Shown here: piece after piece, positions 1-5,999 of the stretch
Layout: every line of letters begins with the position of its first letter
How positions within the stretch are numbered: position 1 is the stretch's first letter
Assembly (NCBI GenBank): GCA_003564505.1
Contig: PXFD01000143.1
Coordinates: 1 to 9,744 of the forward strand
From: Syntrophomonadaceae bacterium
GTDB lineage: Bacteria > Bacillota_D > Dethiobacteria > DTU022
Length of the DNA stretch: 9,744 nucleotides
Direction: 5' to 3'
Notes under the pieces: generated by a model
Told to the model about the DNA's origin: nothing
The model's database searches: none
The model's input: the letters and a program-made list of their open reading frames with translations, nothing else
Position numbers and translations under genes: made by a program

Positions 1-238
1 CGGGAGAATGGTCGATACCGAAGACTTTGCCGTCGGGGGCTTTTTCAGCCAGCGTGGCTATTGTCCTGCCACCCCCACAGCCGATATCGAGGATAGTGTC
101 GCTATTAGAAATCTGAACCATCTCCAGACCCCAACTGGTTAATGGGTAGTGATGTTCATTCATTTTTTCGGCCAGCTTTTTACCCTCTTCACTGGTTGGT
201 CTTCCGCACTGTTTTAACTGGTTGTCTAGGTCGCTCAT
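1..238 (-). CDS. Class I SAM-dependent methyltransferase, N-terminal part (truncated by window edge)
   Basis: Only the first 79 codons are visible; the gene runs off the left edge. It starts at ATG 238-236, preceded by AAGGAG with a 10-base spacer. Residues 50-59 read LDIGCGGGRT, the glycine-rich motif I that binds S-adenosylmethionine, and residues 74-79 (GIDHSP) supply the acidic residue at the end of strand 2 that normally contacts the SAM ribose. The 45 residues before motif I contain a short conserved-looking N-terminal helix region (MNEHHYPLTSWGLEM). The family transfers a methyl group from SAM to a small molecule or protein, but the substrate is set by the missing C-terminal part and cannot be told. 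It is transcribed away from the ABC transporter operon, so a shared pathway is not implied. The methyltransferase fold is confident; the product is not. Confidence 0.85.
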   Translation of the reverse strand, partial: MSDLDNQLKQCGRPTSEEGKKLAEKMNEHHYPLTSWGLEMVQISNSDTILDIGCGGGRTIATLAEKAPDGKVFGIDHSP

Positions 239-305
239 TATTGCTTCGCTCCTTGCTGTTTGCTATTTAACATTTATTGATTAGTTAAGGTTATTGATGT
301 TCAGC

Positions 306-311
306 ATTATA
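306..311 (-). promoter_or_regulatory. Candidate -10 hexamer for the methyltransferase gene
   Basis: Read on the minus strand this is a perfect TATAAT, about 68 bases upstream of the methyltransferase start. No good -35 box sits at 16-19 bases upstream; the corresponding positions read GATCCT-like sequences. If it is a promoter, it may need an activator, and the palindrome at 339-350 lies at a suitable distance. A TATAAT in an AT-rich intergenic region can also occur by chance. Confidence 0.4.
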
Positions 312-336
312 ATTCTACACTTAAAACCAGGATCCT

Positions 337-352
337 TTCTATCATGATAGGA
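337..352. promoter_or_regulatory. Palindrome CTATCATGATAG, operator-like
   Basis: Positions 339-350 form a perfect 12-bp palindrome, CTATCATGATAG, and the next-but-one pair outward (337 and 352) also matches. It lies in the divergent intergenic region, upstream of the -10-like hexamer at 306-311 and about 80 bases upstream of the -35 of the plus-strand promoter. A dimeric regulator could bind it. No specific regulator family is recognised. Confidence 0.3.
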
Positions 353-428
353 CATGAAAAGGGTGAGTCAGAATCAGTTTATTTCAACGCGGTGGCCTTC
401 CCCGGGAATACCAGCAGCTTCTAAAAAT

Positions 429-457
429 TTGACAAATGCAGTAAACAACCTTATACT
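429..457 (+). promoter_or_regulatory. SigA-type promoter of the ABC transporter operon
   Basis: A consensus -35 TTGACA (429-434) is followed by a 17-base spacer and a -10 TATACT (452-457), five of six matches to TATAAT. Transcription would begin near 463-466. It is the strongest promoter-like match I found in the window and points at the transporter operon, whose first gene starts about 183 bases downstream. The terminator-like hairpin beginning only about 10 bases after the expected start site suggests the transcript is attenuated or yields a short RNA. Confidence 0.75.
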
Positions 458-471
458 TAAAAGCAATTACT

Positions 472-524
472 AGAGAAGAGAGAAAAGTAATTTCCGCGGG
501 GAAATGTGCTTTTCTCTCTTTTTT
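472..524 (+). terminator. Terminator-like hairpin in the transporter leader (possible attenuator)
   Basis: AGAGAGAAAAG (477-487) pairs perfectly with CTTTTCTCTCT (509-519), an 11-bp stem that can extend outward through A-U and G-U pairs to 472 and 524. Inside it is a second small hairpin, ATTTCC (490-495) with GGAAAT (500-505). The stem ends in six consecutive T residues (519-524), as in an intrinsic terminator on the plus strand. It lies only about 10-60 bases after the predicted transcription start and 124 bases before the first transporter gene, so it cannot be the terminator of an upstream plus-strand gene visible here. The stem is purine/pyrimidine-biased and AT-rich, hence only moderate in strength. 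Confidence 0.6.
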
Positions 525-629
525 GTCTAATGTTTTGTCCGTGATATGTTCAAAAGCTTTTAAATTGTTCAGGTAATGTCCTGGATTTAAAATTGGCTTG
601 ATTTGTTTTCGTCGTAAGGGGTTCAAGTT
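525..629 (+). other. Untranslated leader between the early hairpin and the first transporter gene
   Basis: About 105 bases without a plausible gene. It contains the palindrome AAAAGCTTTT (552-561) and a small hairpin CAGG (570-573) / CCTG (580-583). I do not recognise a known riboswitch, T-box or protein-binding antiterminator in it. An alternative fold with the upstream terminator stem is possible but was not established. Confidence 0.35.
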
Positions 630-636
630 GGAGGTG
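630..636 (+). promoter_or_regulatory. Ribosome binding site supporting the GTG start of the first permease
   Basis: GGAGGTG lies 11 bases upstream of GTG 648-650. No in-frame ATG or TTG occurs between this site and residue 28 of the reading frame, so the site decides for the GTG start. Confidence 0.65.
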
Positions 637-647
637 CTTAAAGAAAA

Positions 648-1295
648 GTGGAGGGCGTAATAGACTTTTTTCAGTATTTTTGGGATATCAGGAATCTGGT
701 TATTGTCCTTACGATATCACACTTCTGGATGGCTCTCGCCGGGGTTACCCTGGGCACCATGACTGCTGTGCCAGTCGGAATACTAATATCCCGGAACTCC
801 CACGCTGGCAATATAGTAATTGATCTGGCCGGAATGCTTTATACCATACCTTCTTTAGCCTTGCTCGGTTTTTTGCTGCCTTTTATGGGCCTTGGTTGGG
901 TTCCAACAATTACTGCCCTGGTTATATACTCCTGGCTGCCAGTACTGCGTAACACTGTTACAGGCATACTGGGTGTGGATCCGGCGGCGAAAGAGGCTGC
1001 CAAAGGGATGGGCGCAACACCTTACCAGCTGTTAATGAACGTGGAGCTACCGATGGCTTTGCCTGTAATTATGGCTGCCATTCGAACTGTTGCTGTTCTT
1101 ACAGTGGGCATTACAGTAATGGGCGCCCTGGTCGGAGCAAGAGGATTAGGTGAACTTATTTTCCAGGGAATTTCAATGATGGACAACCGGACAATTTTAG
1201 TAGGGACAATACCTGTTTCGATTATGGCGCTTCTTTTTGACCGTTTACTAGGCATGTTGGAGCGCAGGCTTAAGGTTGTAACCAGCAGCACCTGA
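648..1295 (+). CDS. ABC transporter permease, OpuC/OsmU quaternary-amine type (first permease)
   Basis: This 215-residue inner-membrane protein forms half of the channel of a binding-protein-dependent importer. About five hydrophobic segments are seen (roughly residues 24-47, 57-80, 86-105, 138-163 and 183-203). The EAA loop that docks onto the ATPase is clear at 116-139, starting EAAKGMGATPYQLL and ending in ELPMALP. The YTIPSLALLGFLLPFMGLG segment and the overall length match the OpuCB/OpuCD, OsmW/OsmY and YehW/YehY permeases for glycine betaine, choline, carnitine and similar compounds. It opens a four-gene operon with the binding protein, the ATPase and a second permease. The start is GTG. 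The sequence does not fix the substrate. The family call is strong; osmoprotectant uptake is inference. Confidence 0.9.
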   Translation: MEGVIDFFQYFWDIRNLVIVLTISHFWMALAGVTLGTMTAVPVGILISRNSHAGNIVIDLAGMLYTIPSLALLGFLLPFMGLGWVPTITALVIYSWLPVLRNTVTGILGVDPAAKEAAKGMGATPYQLLMNVELPMALPVIMAAIRTVAVLTVGITVMGALVGARGLGELIFQGISMMDNRTILVGTIPVSIMALLFDRLLGMLERRLKVVTSST

Positions 1296-1327
1296 TGCTA
1301 GCGGTTTAACATAATCAACATTATAAA

Positions 1328-1334
1328 GAGGAGG
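1328..1334 (+). promoter_or_regulatory. Ribosome binding site of the solute-binding protein
   Basis: GAGGAGG stands 11 bases before ATG 1346 and 8 bases before an in-frame TTG at 1343. The two starts differ by a single residue. I prefer the ATG; the TTG has slightly better spacing. Confidence 0.55.
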
Positions 1335-1345
1335 ATTTTATTTTG

Positions 1346-2323
1346 ATGAAGCACTTTAAGAATTCAGTAATATTTCTAATTGTTATCACAATGGCTTTCT
1401 TTTTGATTGCCGGCTGCGGAGAGGATACTGCGCCCGCTGATGAAGAAGTGGTAGATGAAGAAGCAGCTGTTGATGAAGAGGAGGCCGCAGTAGAAGAGGA
1501 GCCTTACACTGTGAATCTAGCAGCAAAAGGTTGGTCGGAAAATATGACCCTTGGCTATATGGCTGCCCTGTTGATTGAAGAGCATACTGTCCATTCAGTT
1601 GACACCAGCAAAATTAACATGGGCCCAACCGAAATGTTACATCCTGCCCTGGTTGAAGGTCAGATCGATATTTACCCTGAGTATACCGGAACCTCATGGA
1701 TGGTAGTCCTGGGTGAAGAAGATATTATCTCTGATCGCAGAGAAATATATGAAAAAAGCCGCGATGCTTACCTGGAAGAGTTCGGTATTGTTATGATGGA
1801 GCCGATTGGTTTCCAGAATACCTTCGCTATTGCCATGAAACCTGAAAGGGCAGAAGAACTTGGTGTTACCAATCTATCCGAACTTGCCCAGATTGATGAT
1901 CTCACCTTCATAGGAGACAACACTACCTTTACCCGTCCTGATCTTTACCTGGGTATGGCAGATACTTATGGTTTTGATATGGATACTATCGGCCGGGTTG
2001 TTGTAGATACTTCATTTTTCTATGAAGCCCTTGAGCAGGAAGAGGGAGACGTTGCCACCTTGTTTTCAACCGATGGGCGCCTCAAAGAATACGGTTTCAT
2101 AATACTTGAGGATGATCAGAGTTTCTTCCCGCCATATGACGCTATATACGTGGTGCGCCAGGAGATTATTGAAGAGTATCCTTCCATTGGGGAAGCCTTA
2201 GAGCCCCTGTTGGGCACCATTGATGAAGAAACTATGACGGAATTGAACTACCTGGTAGAAGTTCAGATGGAAGACCCGGAAGATGTAGCCAGAGATTACC
2301 TCGAGTCAGTAGGGCTTCTTTAA
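1346..2323 (+). CDS. Glycine betaine/choline/carnitine-type ABC transporter substrate-binding lipoprotein
   Basis: 325 residues. The N-terminus has a basic start, a hydrophobic stretch and the lipobox LIAGC with Cys24 as the lipidated residue, so the mature protein would be tethered outside the cell. Residues 26-52 form a very acidic, repetitive linker (VDEEAAVDEEEAAVEEE type). The binding domain follows. GPTEMLHPALVEGQIDIYPEYTGT contains the family signature and ends around residues 93-116, with Tyr110 and Tyr113 that could join an aromatic cage. FFPPYDAIYVV begins at residue 260. Both segments are typical of OpuAC/OpuBC/OpuCC-like proteins. The segment usually reading GSKNFTE is here AAKGWSEN, so the pocket may differ from classical OpuCC. 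It lies 50 bases after the first permease. Substrate candidates are betaine, choline, carnitine, ergothioneine or a related cation; none is proven. Confidence 0.9.
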   Translation: MKHFKNSVIFLIVITMAFFLIAGCGEDTAPADEEVVDEEAAVDEEEAAVEEEPYTVNLAAKGWSENMTLGYMAALLIEEHTVHSVDTSKINMGPTEMLHPALVEGQIDIYPEYTGTSWMVVLGEEDIISDRREIYEKSRDAYLEEFGIVMMEPIGFQNTFAIAMKPERAEELGVTNLSELAQIDDLTFIGDNTTFTRPDLYLGMADTYGFDMDTIGRVVVDTSFFYEALEQEEGDVATLFSTDGRLKEYGFIILEDDQSFFPPYDAIYVVRQEIIEEYPSIGEALEPLLGTIDEETMTELNYLVEVQMEDPEDVARDYLESVGLL

Positions 2324-2345
2324 AATACGTGAGGTGTAAATTACC

Positions 2346-3449
2346 ATGACCCGTGAAGTCAGTGTGGAATTACAAAATGTTACTAAAATGTATGGCCAGG
2401 ATAAAGTAGTAAATGAGGTCAGTTTTACTGTTGAAAAGGGTGAAGTATTTGTTCTGATCGGGCCTTCCGGCTGCGGGAAAACTACTACCCTGAAGATGAT
2501 CAACCAGCTGATTCCTCATACATCCGGTAATATACTGGTTAACGGGACAGATGTGACGGAGCTCGACGTTGTCGAGCTCCGTCGCTCTATTGGATATGTT
2601 ATCCAGTATATCGGGCTTCTCCCTCACCTGACGATCCAGGAGAATATTGCTTTTGTTCTTAAATTAACCAAGTACACGAAGAAAGCTCAGAAAGAAAGGG
2701 CAGAAGAGTTAATTGAAACTGTTGGCCTGGAGCTTAGCCATCTTAACCGCTATCCCCGTGAGTTAAGCGGTGGACAGCAGCAGCGCGTCGGTGTGGCCCG
2801 TGCCCTTGCCGCCAACCCTGATATCCTGTTGATGGATGAGCCCTTTGGTGCTGTAGATCCTCTTACCCGGGAACAGCTGCAAAATGAACTGATCAGGCTG
2901 CAGGAATCAATTCATAAAACCATCGTTTTTGTAACTCACGATATACAGGAAGCATTTAAGGTAGGCAACAGGATTGGTATTATTCGTGAGGGAATTCTTG
3001 AATGTTTAGGCACTCCAATGGAGATAGTGAAATCTGAGGATGATTTCGTCAAAAGCTTTATTGGTCAGGGCGCTCTTTTTGAAGTATTTGACACAATTCC
3101 GGTTTCCCGCATCCTGGAAAAAGACGTGCCGCTGGTTCGTGATAATGAAAAGGTAGACCTTGCCGATGAAAAACTAAAAGATTGGGAAAATGTATTTGTG
3201 ATAGGCTCTGATGGTAATTGCCGGGGCTATATTTGCTTAAGTGATCTTGAAAAGGACGGAACTTACACCTTAGATCAGGTTCATCCCCTGCCAAAAGCCA
3301 TTTCTCCGGATATTTCGATTAAGCTTGCTGTTGAAGAGATGCTCTGGGGAGGAAGAACATGGCTTCCGGTTGTTGACGATCATTCCAGCTTCAAGGGCAT
3401 TGTTCAGTTTCGTGCGTGCGCCGGCCTTTTGGATATGGAGGGCAGGTAA
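2346..3449 (+). CDS. ABC transporter ATP-binding protein with CBS-like C-terminal region (OpuCA-like)
   Basis: 367 residues, the usual length for OpuCA/ProV-type ATPases. Walker A GPSGCGKT is at 39-46, the Q-loop glutamine at 87, the signature LSGGQQQR at 140-147, Walker B ILLMDEP at 160-166 and the switch histidine at 198 (VTHD). From about residue 252 to the end the protein continues into a region that looks like a CBS pair (SRILEKDVPLV; LPVVDDHSSFKGIVQF). In OpuA/OpuC relatives this region gates transport in response to ionic strength or cyclic-di-AMP; whether it does so here is unknown. The start ATG has GAGGTG with a 9-base spacer. The stop codon directly abuts the ATG of the second permease, so the two are probably translationally coupled. 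The gene carries an unusual perfect 13-bp inverted repeat at 2555-2583. Confidence 0.93.
   Translation: MTREVSVELQNVTKMYGQDKVVNEVSFTVEKGEVFVLIGPSGCGKTTTLKMINQLIPHTSGNILVNGTDVTELDVVELRRSIGYVIQYIGLLPHLTIQENIAFVLKLTKYTKKAQKERAEELIETVGLELSHLNRYPRELSGGQQQRVGVARALAANPDILLMDEPFGAVDPLTREQLQNELIRLQESIHKTIVFVTHDIQEAFKVGNRIGIIREGILECLGTPMEIVKSEDDFVKSFIGQGALFEVFDTIPVSRILEKDVPLVRDNEKVDLADEKLKDWENVFVIGSDGNCRGYICLSDLEKDGTYTLDQVHPLPKAISPDISIKLAVEEMLWGGRTWLPVVDDHSSFKGIVQFRACAGLLDMEGR
2555..2583. repeat. Perfect 13-bp inverted repeat inside the ATPase gene
   Basis: GACGGAGCTCGAC (2555-2567) is followed by a 3-base loop GTT (2568-2570) and its exact reverse complement GTCGAGCTCCGTC (2571-2583). It is centred on the codon for Val75, between the Walker A motif and the Q-loop. 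The protein there (TELDVVELRR) fits the family, so the repeat arises from codon choice. In mRNA it would be a very stable GC-rich hairpin about 210 bases into the gene. Confidence 0.9.
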
Positions 3450-4103
3450 ATGATAGAACTAATAAGCAGCGCCTGGGAATACTTTATAAACAGGCAGGAC
3501 CTGATGTTTGAAGTCCTAAGAGAACATGTTTTGCTTGTCCTTTGGTCAACATTTTTCACAATCATCATTGGTGTTCCGCTTGGTATCGCTATTTCCAAAA
3601 CAGAGAAGCTCCGGGATATTGTTTTAGGTTCTGTTTCCATACTTTACACCATACCGATCCTTGCTTTATTCGGATTCCTAATTCCGATGATGGGTATTGG
3701 CAGTACTTCTGCGCTTATTGCCCTGGTAATATATGGACTTTTGCCGGTAGTCAGGAACTCATGTGTAGGGATTACCCAGGTCCATCCCCAGCTGAAAGAG
3801 TCTGCCAGGGGCATGGGCGCCAATAACATGCAGTTATTATTCAAGGTAGAAATTCCTTTGGCTTTTCCGGTCATTTTTGCCGGTATCCGTACTGCCCTGG
3901 TTATGAATTTTTCCCTGGCTACCTATGCCGTATTTATCGGAGGCGGAGGGATGGGCAGGATTATTATGCAGGGGATCAGAACTTTTAATACCGGCATGAT
4001 GCTGGCCGGTATCCTGATGGTTGTAATTACCACAGTTTTTCTGGAACGTTTGGTTGGGGTTGTTGATAATCGTATCCAGAAGCATTACAGCCTTAGTGAC
4101 TAG
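3450..4103 (+). CDS. ABC transporter permease, OpuC/OsmU quaternary-amine type (second permease)
   Basis: 217 residues and homologous to the first permease of the operon, with the same plan: SILYTIPILALFGFLIPMMGIG around 63-84, and the ATPase-docking EAA loop at 117-140 (ESARGMGANNMQLL ... EIPLAFP). Hydrophobic spans lie near 26-48, 58-82, 87-105, 139-163 and 183-204. It would pair with the first permease as a heterodimeric channel. GGAGGG at 3437-3442 lies 7 bases before the ATG, inside the end of the ATPase gene, and there is no gap between the two genes. It is the last gene of the plus-strand operon and converges with etfA, 56 bases away. The substrate is not determined by the sequence. 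Confidence 0.92.
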   Translation: MIELISSAWEYFINRQDLMFEVLREHVLLVLWSTFFTIIIGVPLGIAISKTEKLRDIVLGSVSILYTIPILALFGFLIPMMGIGSTSALIALVIYGLLPVVRNSCVGITQVHPQLKESARGMGANNMQLLFKVEIPLAFPVIFAGIRTALVMNFSLATYAVFIGGGGMGRIIMQGIRTFNTGMMLAGILMVVITTVFLERLVGVVDNRIQKHYSLSD

Positions 4104-4128
4104 GCTCGTATTCATTCATTTAAGGCTG
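4088..4128. repeat. Inverted repeat at the convergent operon ends
   Basis: CAGCCTTA (4088-4095) is the exact reverse complement of TAAGGCTG (4121-4128), with a 25-base loop that contains the stop codon of the second permease. A competing shorter stem uses AGCCT (4089-4093) with AGGCT (4102-4106). No long T run follows on either strand, so it is not a standard intrinsic terminator. It may still help end transcription of both converging operons. It is the only structure I see in the 56-base gap. Confidence 0.35.
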
Positions 4129-4159
4129 ACATAATCAAGGTTTTAATCACCAAAGGTTT

Positions 4160-5143
4160 TTATTTTTCTTTTTCTTCTCTTATTATTTCCAGCAGGGCTT
4201 TAATAACTTTTTTATAATCTTCGATAATTACAAGGTCGGCTGCTTTTATGATCGGCGCATCATCGTCATGATTAACAGCAATGATCTTATTACTTTTTTC
4301 GATGCCGTAATAAAAGGGTGGAGAACCAGAGACCGCAAGGGCCAAGCAGATTTCTGGAGAAGCAACAGATCCTGAAGCCCCGAGAAGGCGGTCCATTGAT
4401 GCCCAGGCATTCATCACCACGGGGCGGCTGACCCCAAGCTCAGCGCCCAGATCCCGGGCAATATCTTTCAGGCGGGAGATTTCTTCGCTGCTGCCTGTCC
4501 CTCTGCCGACAGCTATGATGAAATTTGCTTTTTCGAGACGCACTTCTTCTTCTTGAAAGGGCGGAGTTTCCTGGTATTCTATAAGGGGCGAATCATAAGG
4601 TTTTGCACTATAATCATGTGATGAAACTGTTTTTTGGTCTTCAGGTACAGCTAAATCCAGCCTGTTCATACCTTTTGCCAGTGAAAAACAGTAAGGTTTT
4701 GTTCTGAATAGAAAAGAACCCCTTAAGTTACCGCTGTAAACCTTTTTTATGCCTGAGAGCTTACCTTCATTCGCCTCAATTTTTTCCACTGCAACCAGGG
4801 ATGAACCTTTTAACCGCCAGGCAAACCTGACGGCCAGTTCGTTACCGGAGAAGTCCCCGGGGAAAAGGTAGATATCTGCCGGGCTGTTTTTTTCGAGCTC
4901 GGCAAGTATATCTAAAACCAGTTCCGGCTGGTAGTGCTTAATTTTAACCAGGCGGATAATTCGGAAAGGCAGGCCCGAGGTGATCTTCTCTTTAATATTT
5001 TCATCAGCATAGAATACAACTGCTTCCTCGGTTTCTTCACTGCTGTCAACAATTGACCGGTGAGTTTGCAAAAAGGTAGCAGCCTCTTCGGCTTTGCTTA
5101 AAAAGGCTGGTGAGCAGGCATTGATCATTACTTTGCACTTCAT
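4160..5143 (-). CDS. etfA: Electron transfer flavoprotein alpha subunit (EtfA), divergent; YgcQ-like
   Basis: 327 residues from ATG 5143-5141. This start overlaps the etfB stop as ATGA, a common coupled arrangement; an in-frame ATG at 5158 would add five residues but has its purine tract directly abutting the codon. The C-terminal FAD domain is recognisable: VGRG (212-215), GAELGVSRPVV (233-243) and a NHDDDAP segment (291-297). The N-terminal domain shows ADIYLFPGDFSGNELAVR. ETF alpha with beta passes electrons between a flavin dehydrogenase and an acceptor. Two normally conserved FAD-contact segments differ: QxGQTGK reads LLGASGS (253-259) and SGAIQH reads SGSPPF (272-277). It is the last gene of the five-gene operon, so it most likely serves the FAD dehydrogenase encoded two genes upstream. 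E. coli has a similar ETF-like pair, YgcQ/YgcR. Confidence 0.88.
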   Translation of the reverse strand: MKCKVMINACSPAFLSKAEEAATFLQTHRSIVDSSEETEEAVVFYADENIKEKITSGLPFRIIRLVKIKHYQPELVLDILAELEKNSPADIYLFPGDFSGNELAVRFAWRLKGSSLVAVEKIEANEGKLSGIKKVYSGNLRGSFLFRTKPYCFSLAKGMNRLDLAVPEDQKTVSSHDYSAKPYDSPLIEYQETPPFQEEEVRLEKANFIIAVGRGTGSSEEISRLKDIARDLGAELGVSRPVVMNAWASMDRLLGASGSVASPEICLALAVSGSPPFYYGIEKSNKIIAVNHDDDAPIIKAADLVIIEDYKKVIKALLEIIREEKEK

Positions 5144-5961
5144 TTGCTGCTCATCCATCCTTTCAGGTAATTATTATATAGAAAGTGTGCTTTCTCTTCT
5201 GCGGAAGCGCCATCAATGATTATGCTTTCCCTGCTGTTATCAACTGTTTCTAATTCCTGTATCCTGGTATTGCTTTGCAAAAGGAGATCTTCAGGTTTAG
5301 CCTTTAATTCTTCCAGGGTAAGGATATTAATGTCTTTTTCTGCTGCCTTTTTTATGGCTTTCAGGGTGGGAACGCGCAGGAGAGAACTGGGGGCATTGCC
5401 GACAGCAAGGATACAGGACGTGCGAATAGTTTGCTGGACTAATCCCTGGTCGCTTATGTTTTCTACTGCAACCTGGTCTGACCGGTCGGAATAAAAGCCG
5501 GTTACACCGGTTATACAGGGCCAGGCCAATTCTTCCGCAGTCAGCAGTGCTGTTTTTGCATTATCCCCGTCGCTGCTTTGCATGCCCATGATTATTAAGT
5601 CAAAAGGCCCGCACTCGCCGATAAAAGAAGTTATGATGGCAGCTACCGCTTCAGGATTGAAACGTAAATCAAGTTCACTGTTTACCCGGTAGGTTTTATT
5701 GAACCCCAGGGCGAGCAGTTTTTTTAAAAAAAGATCGGCATAGGCTTCGCCAATAGTAAGAGCGAACAGTTCTGTTTCCAGGTTAATTGCTTTACGTTGG
5801 TCGGCCATTTTCAGGGCAAGTTCCAGGGCGCTTTCATCGTAAGTGTTAATGGCCTTTTTAACATAGGCAGTTTCTACCGGCAGGTTGTTTTTTATTGTCC
5901 ACTTTTTATCCCGCAGCAAATCAAGATCGGGGACCACTTTTAGGGTAACTAAGATGCGCAT
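5140..5961 (-). CDS. etfB: Electron transfer flavoprotein beta subunit (EtfB); YgcR-like
   Basis: 273 residues, near the usual 250-265. ETF-beta marks are present in order: a KVVPDLD start, NTYDESALELAL (39-50), the nucleotide-binding GMQSSDGD (126-133), EELAWPCITGV (143-153) and the C-terminal signature GNAPSSLLRVPTLKAIKKA (188-206). The last 45 residues are a tail that would wrap onto EtfA. In non-bifurcating ETFs the beta subunit binds AMP; in bifurcating ones it binds a second FAD. The sequence alone does not let me decide. It follows the FAD dehydrogenase by 38 bases and overlaps etfA, with a modest AGGCAGGGA upstream. The pair is expected to form the dedicated electron acceptor of the dehydrogenase in this operon. 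Confidence 0.88.
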   Translation of the reverse strand: MRILVTLKVVPDLDLLRDKKWTIKNNLPVETAYVKKAINTYDESALELALKMADQRKAINLETELFALTIGEAYADLFLKKLLALGFNKTYRVNSELDLRFNPEAVAAIITSFIGECGPFDLIIMGMQSSDGDNAKTALLTAEELAWPCITGVTGFYSDRSDQVAVENISDQGLVQQTIRTSCILAVGNAPSSLLRVPTLKAIKKAAEKDINILTLEELKAKPEDLLLQSNTRIQELETVDNSRESIIIDGASAEEKAHFLYNNYLKGWMSSK

Positions 5962-5999
5962 AATTATATTATCCCTGCCTGGTTAAAGGTTTTTTTCAT

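Noticed and set aside
318..329. Twelve-base match CACTTAAAACCA, also present at 8889-8900
   Set aside because: A few repeated 12-mers are expected by chance in a window of this size, and the contexts differ (intergenic versus a gene start).
384..626. Open frame of 80 codons on the minus strand in the intergenic region
   Set aside because: It covers the promoter and terminator hairpin of the transporter operon, has no recognisable motif and shows low-complexity basic composition. It is most likely a chance frame.
4137..4160. Direct repeat AAGGTTTT at 4137-4144 and 4153-4160 in the convergent gap
   Set aside because: Short and AT-rich; no stem forms and no transposon-like features surround it.
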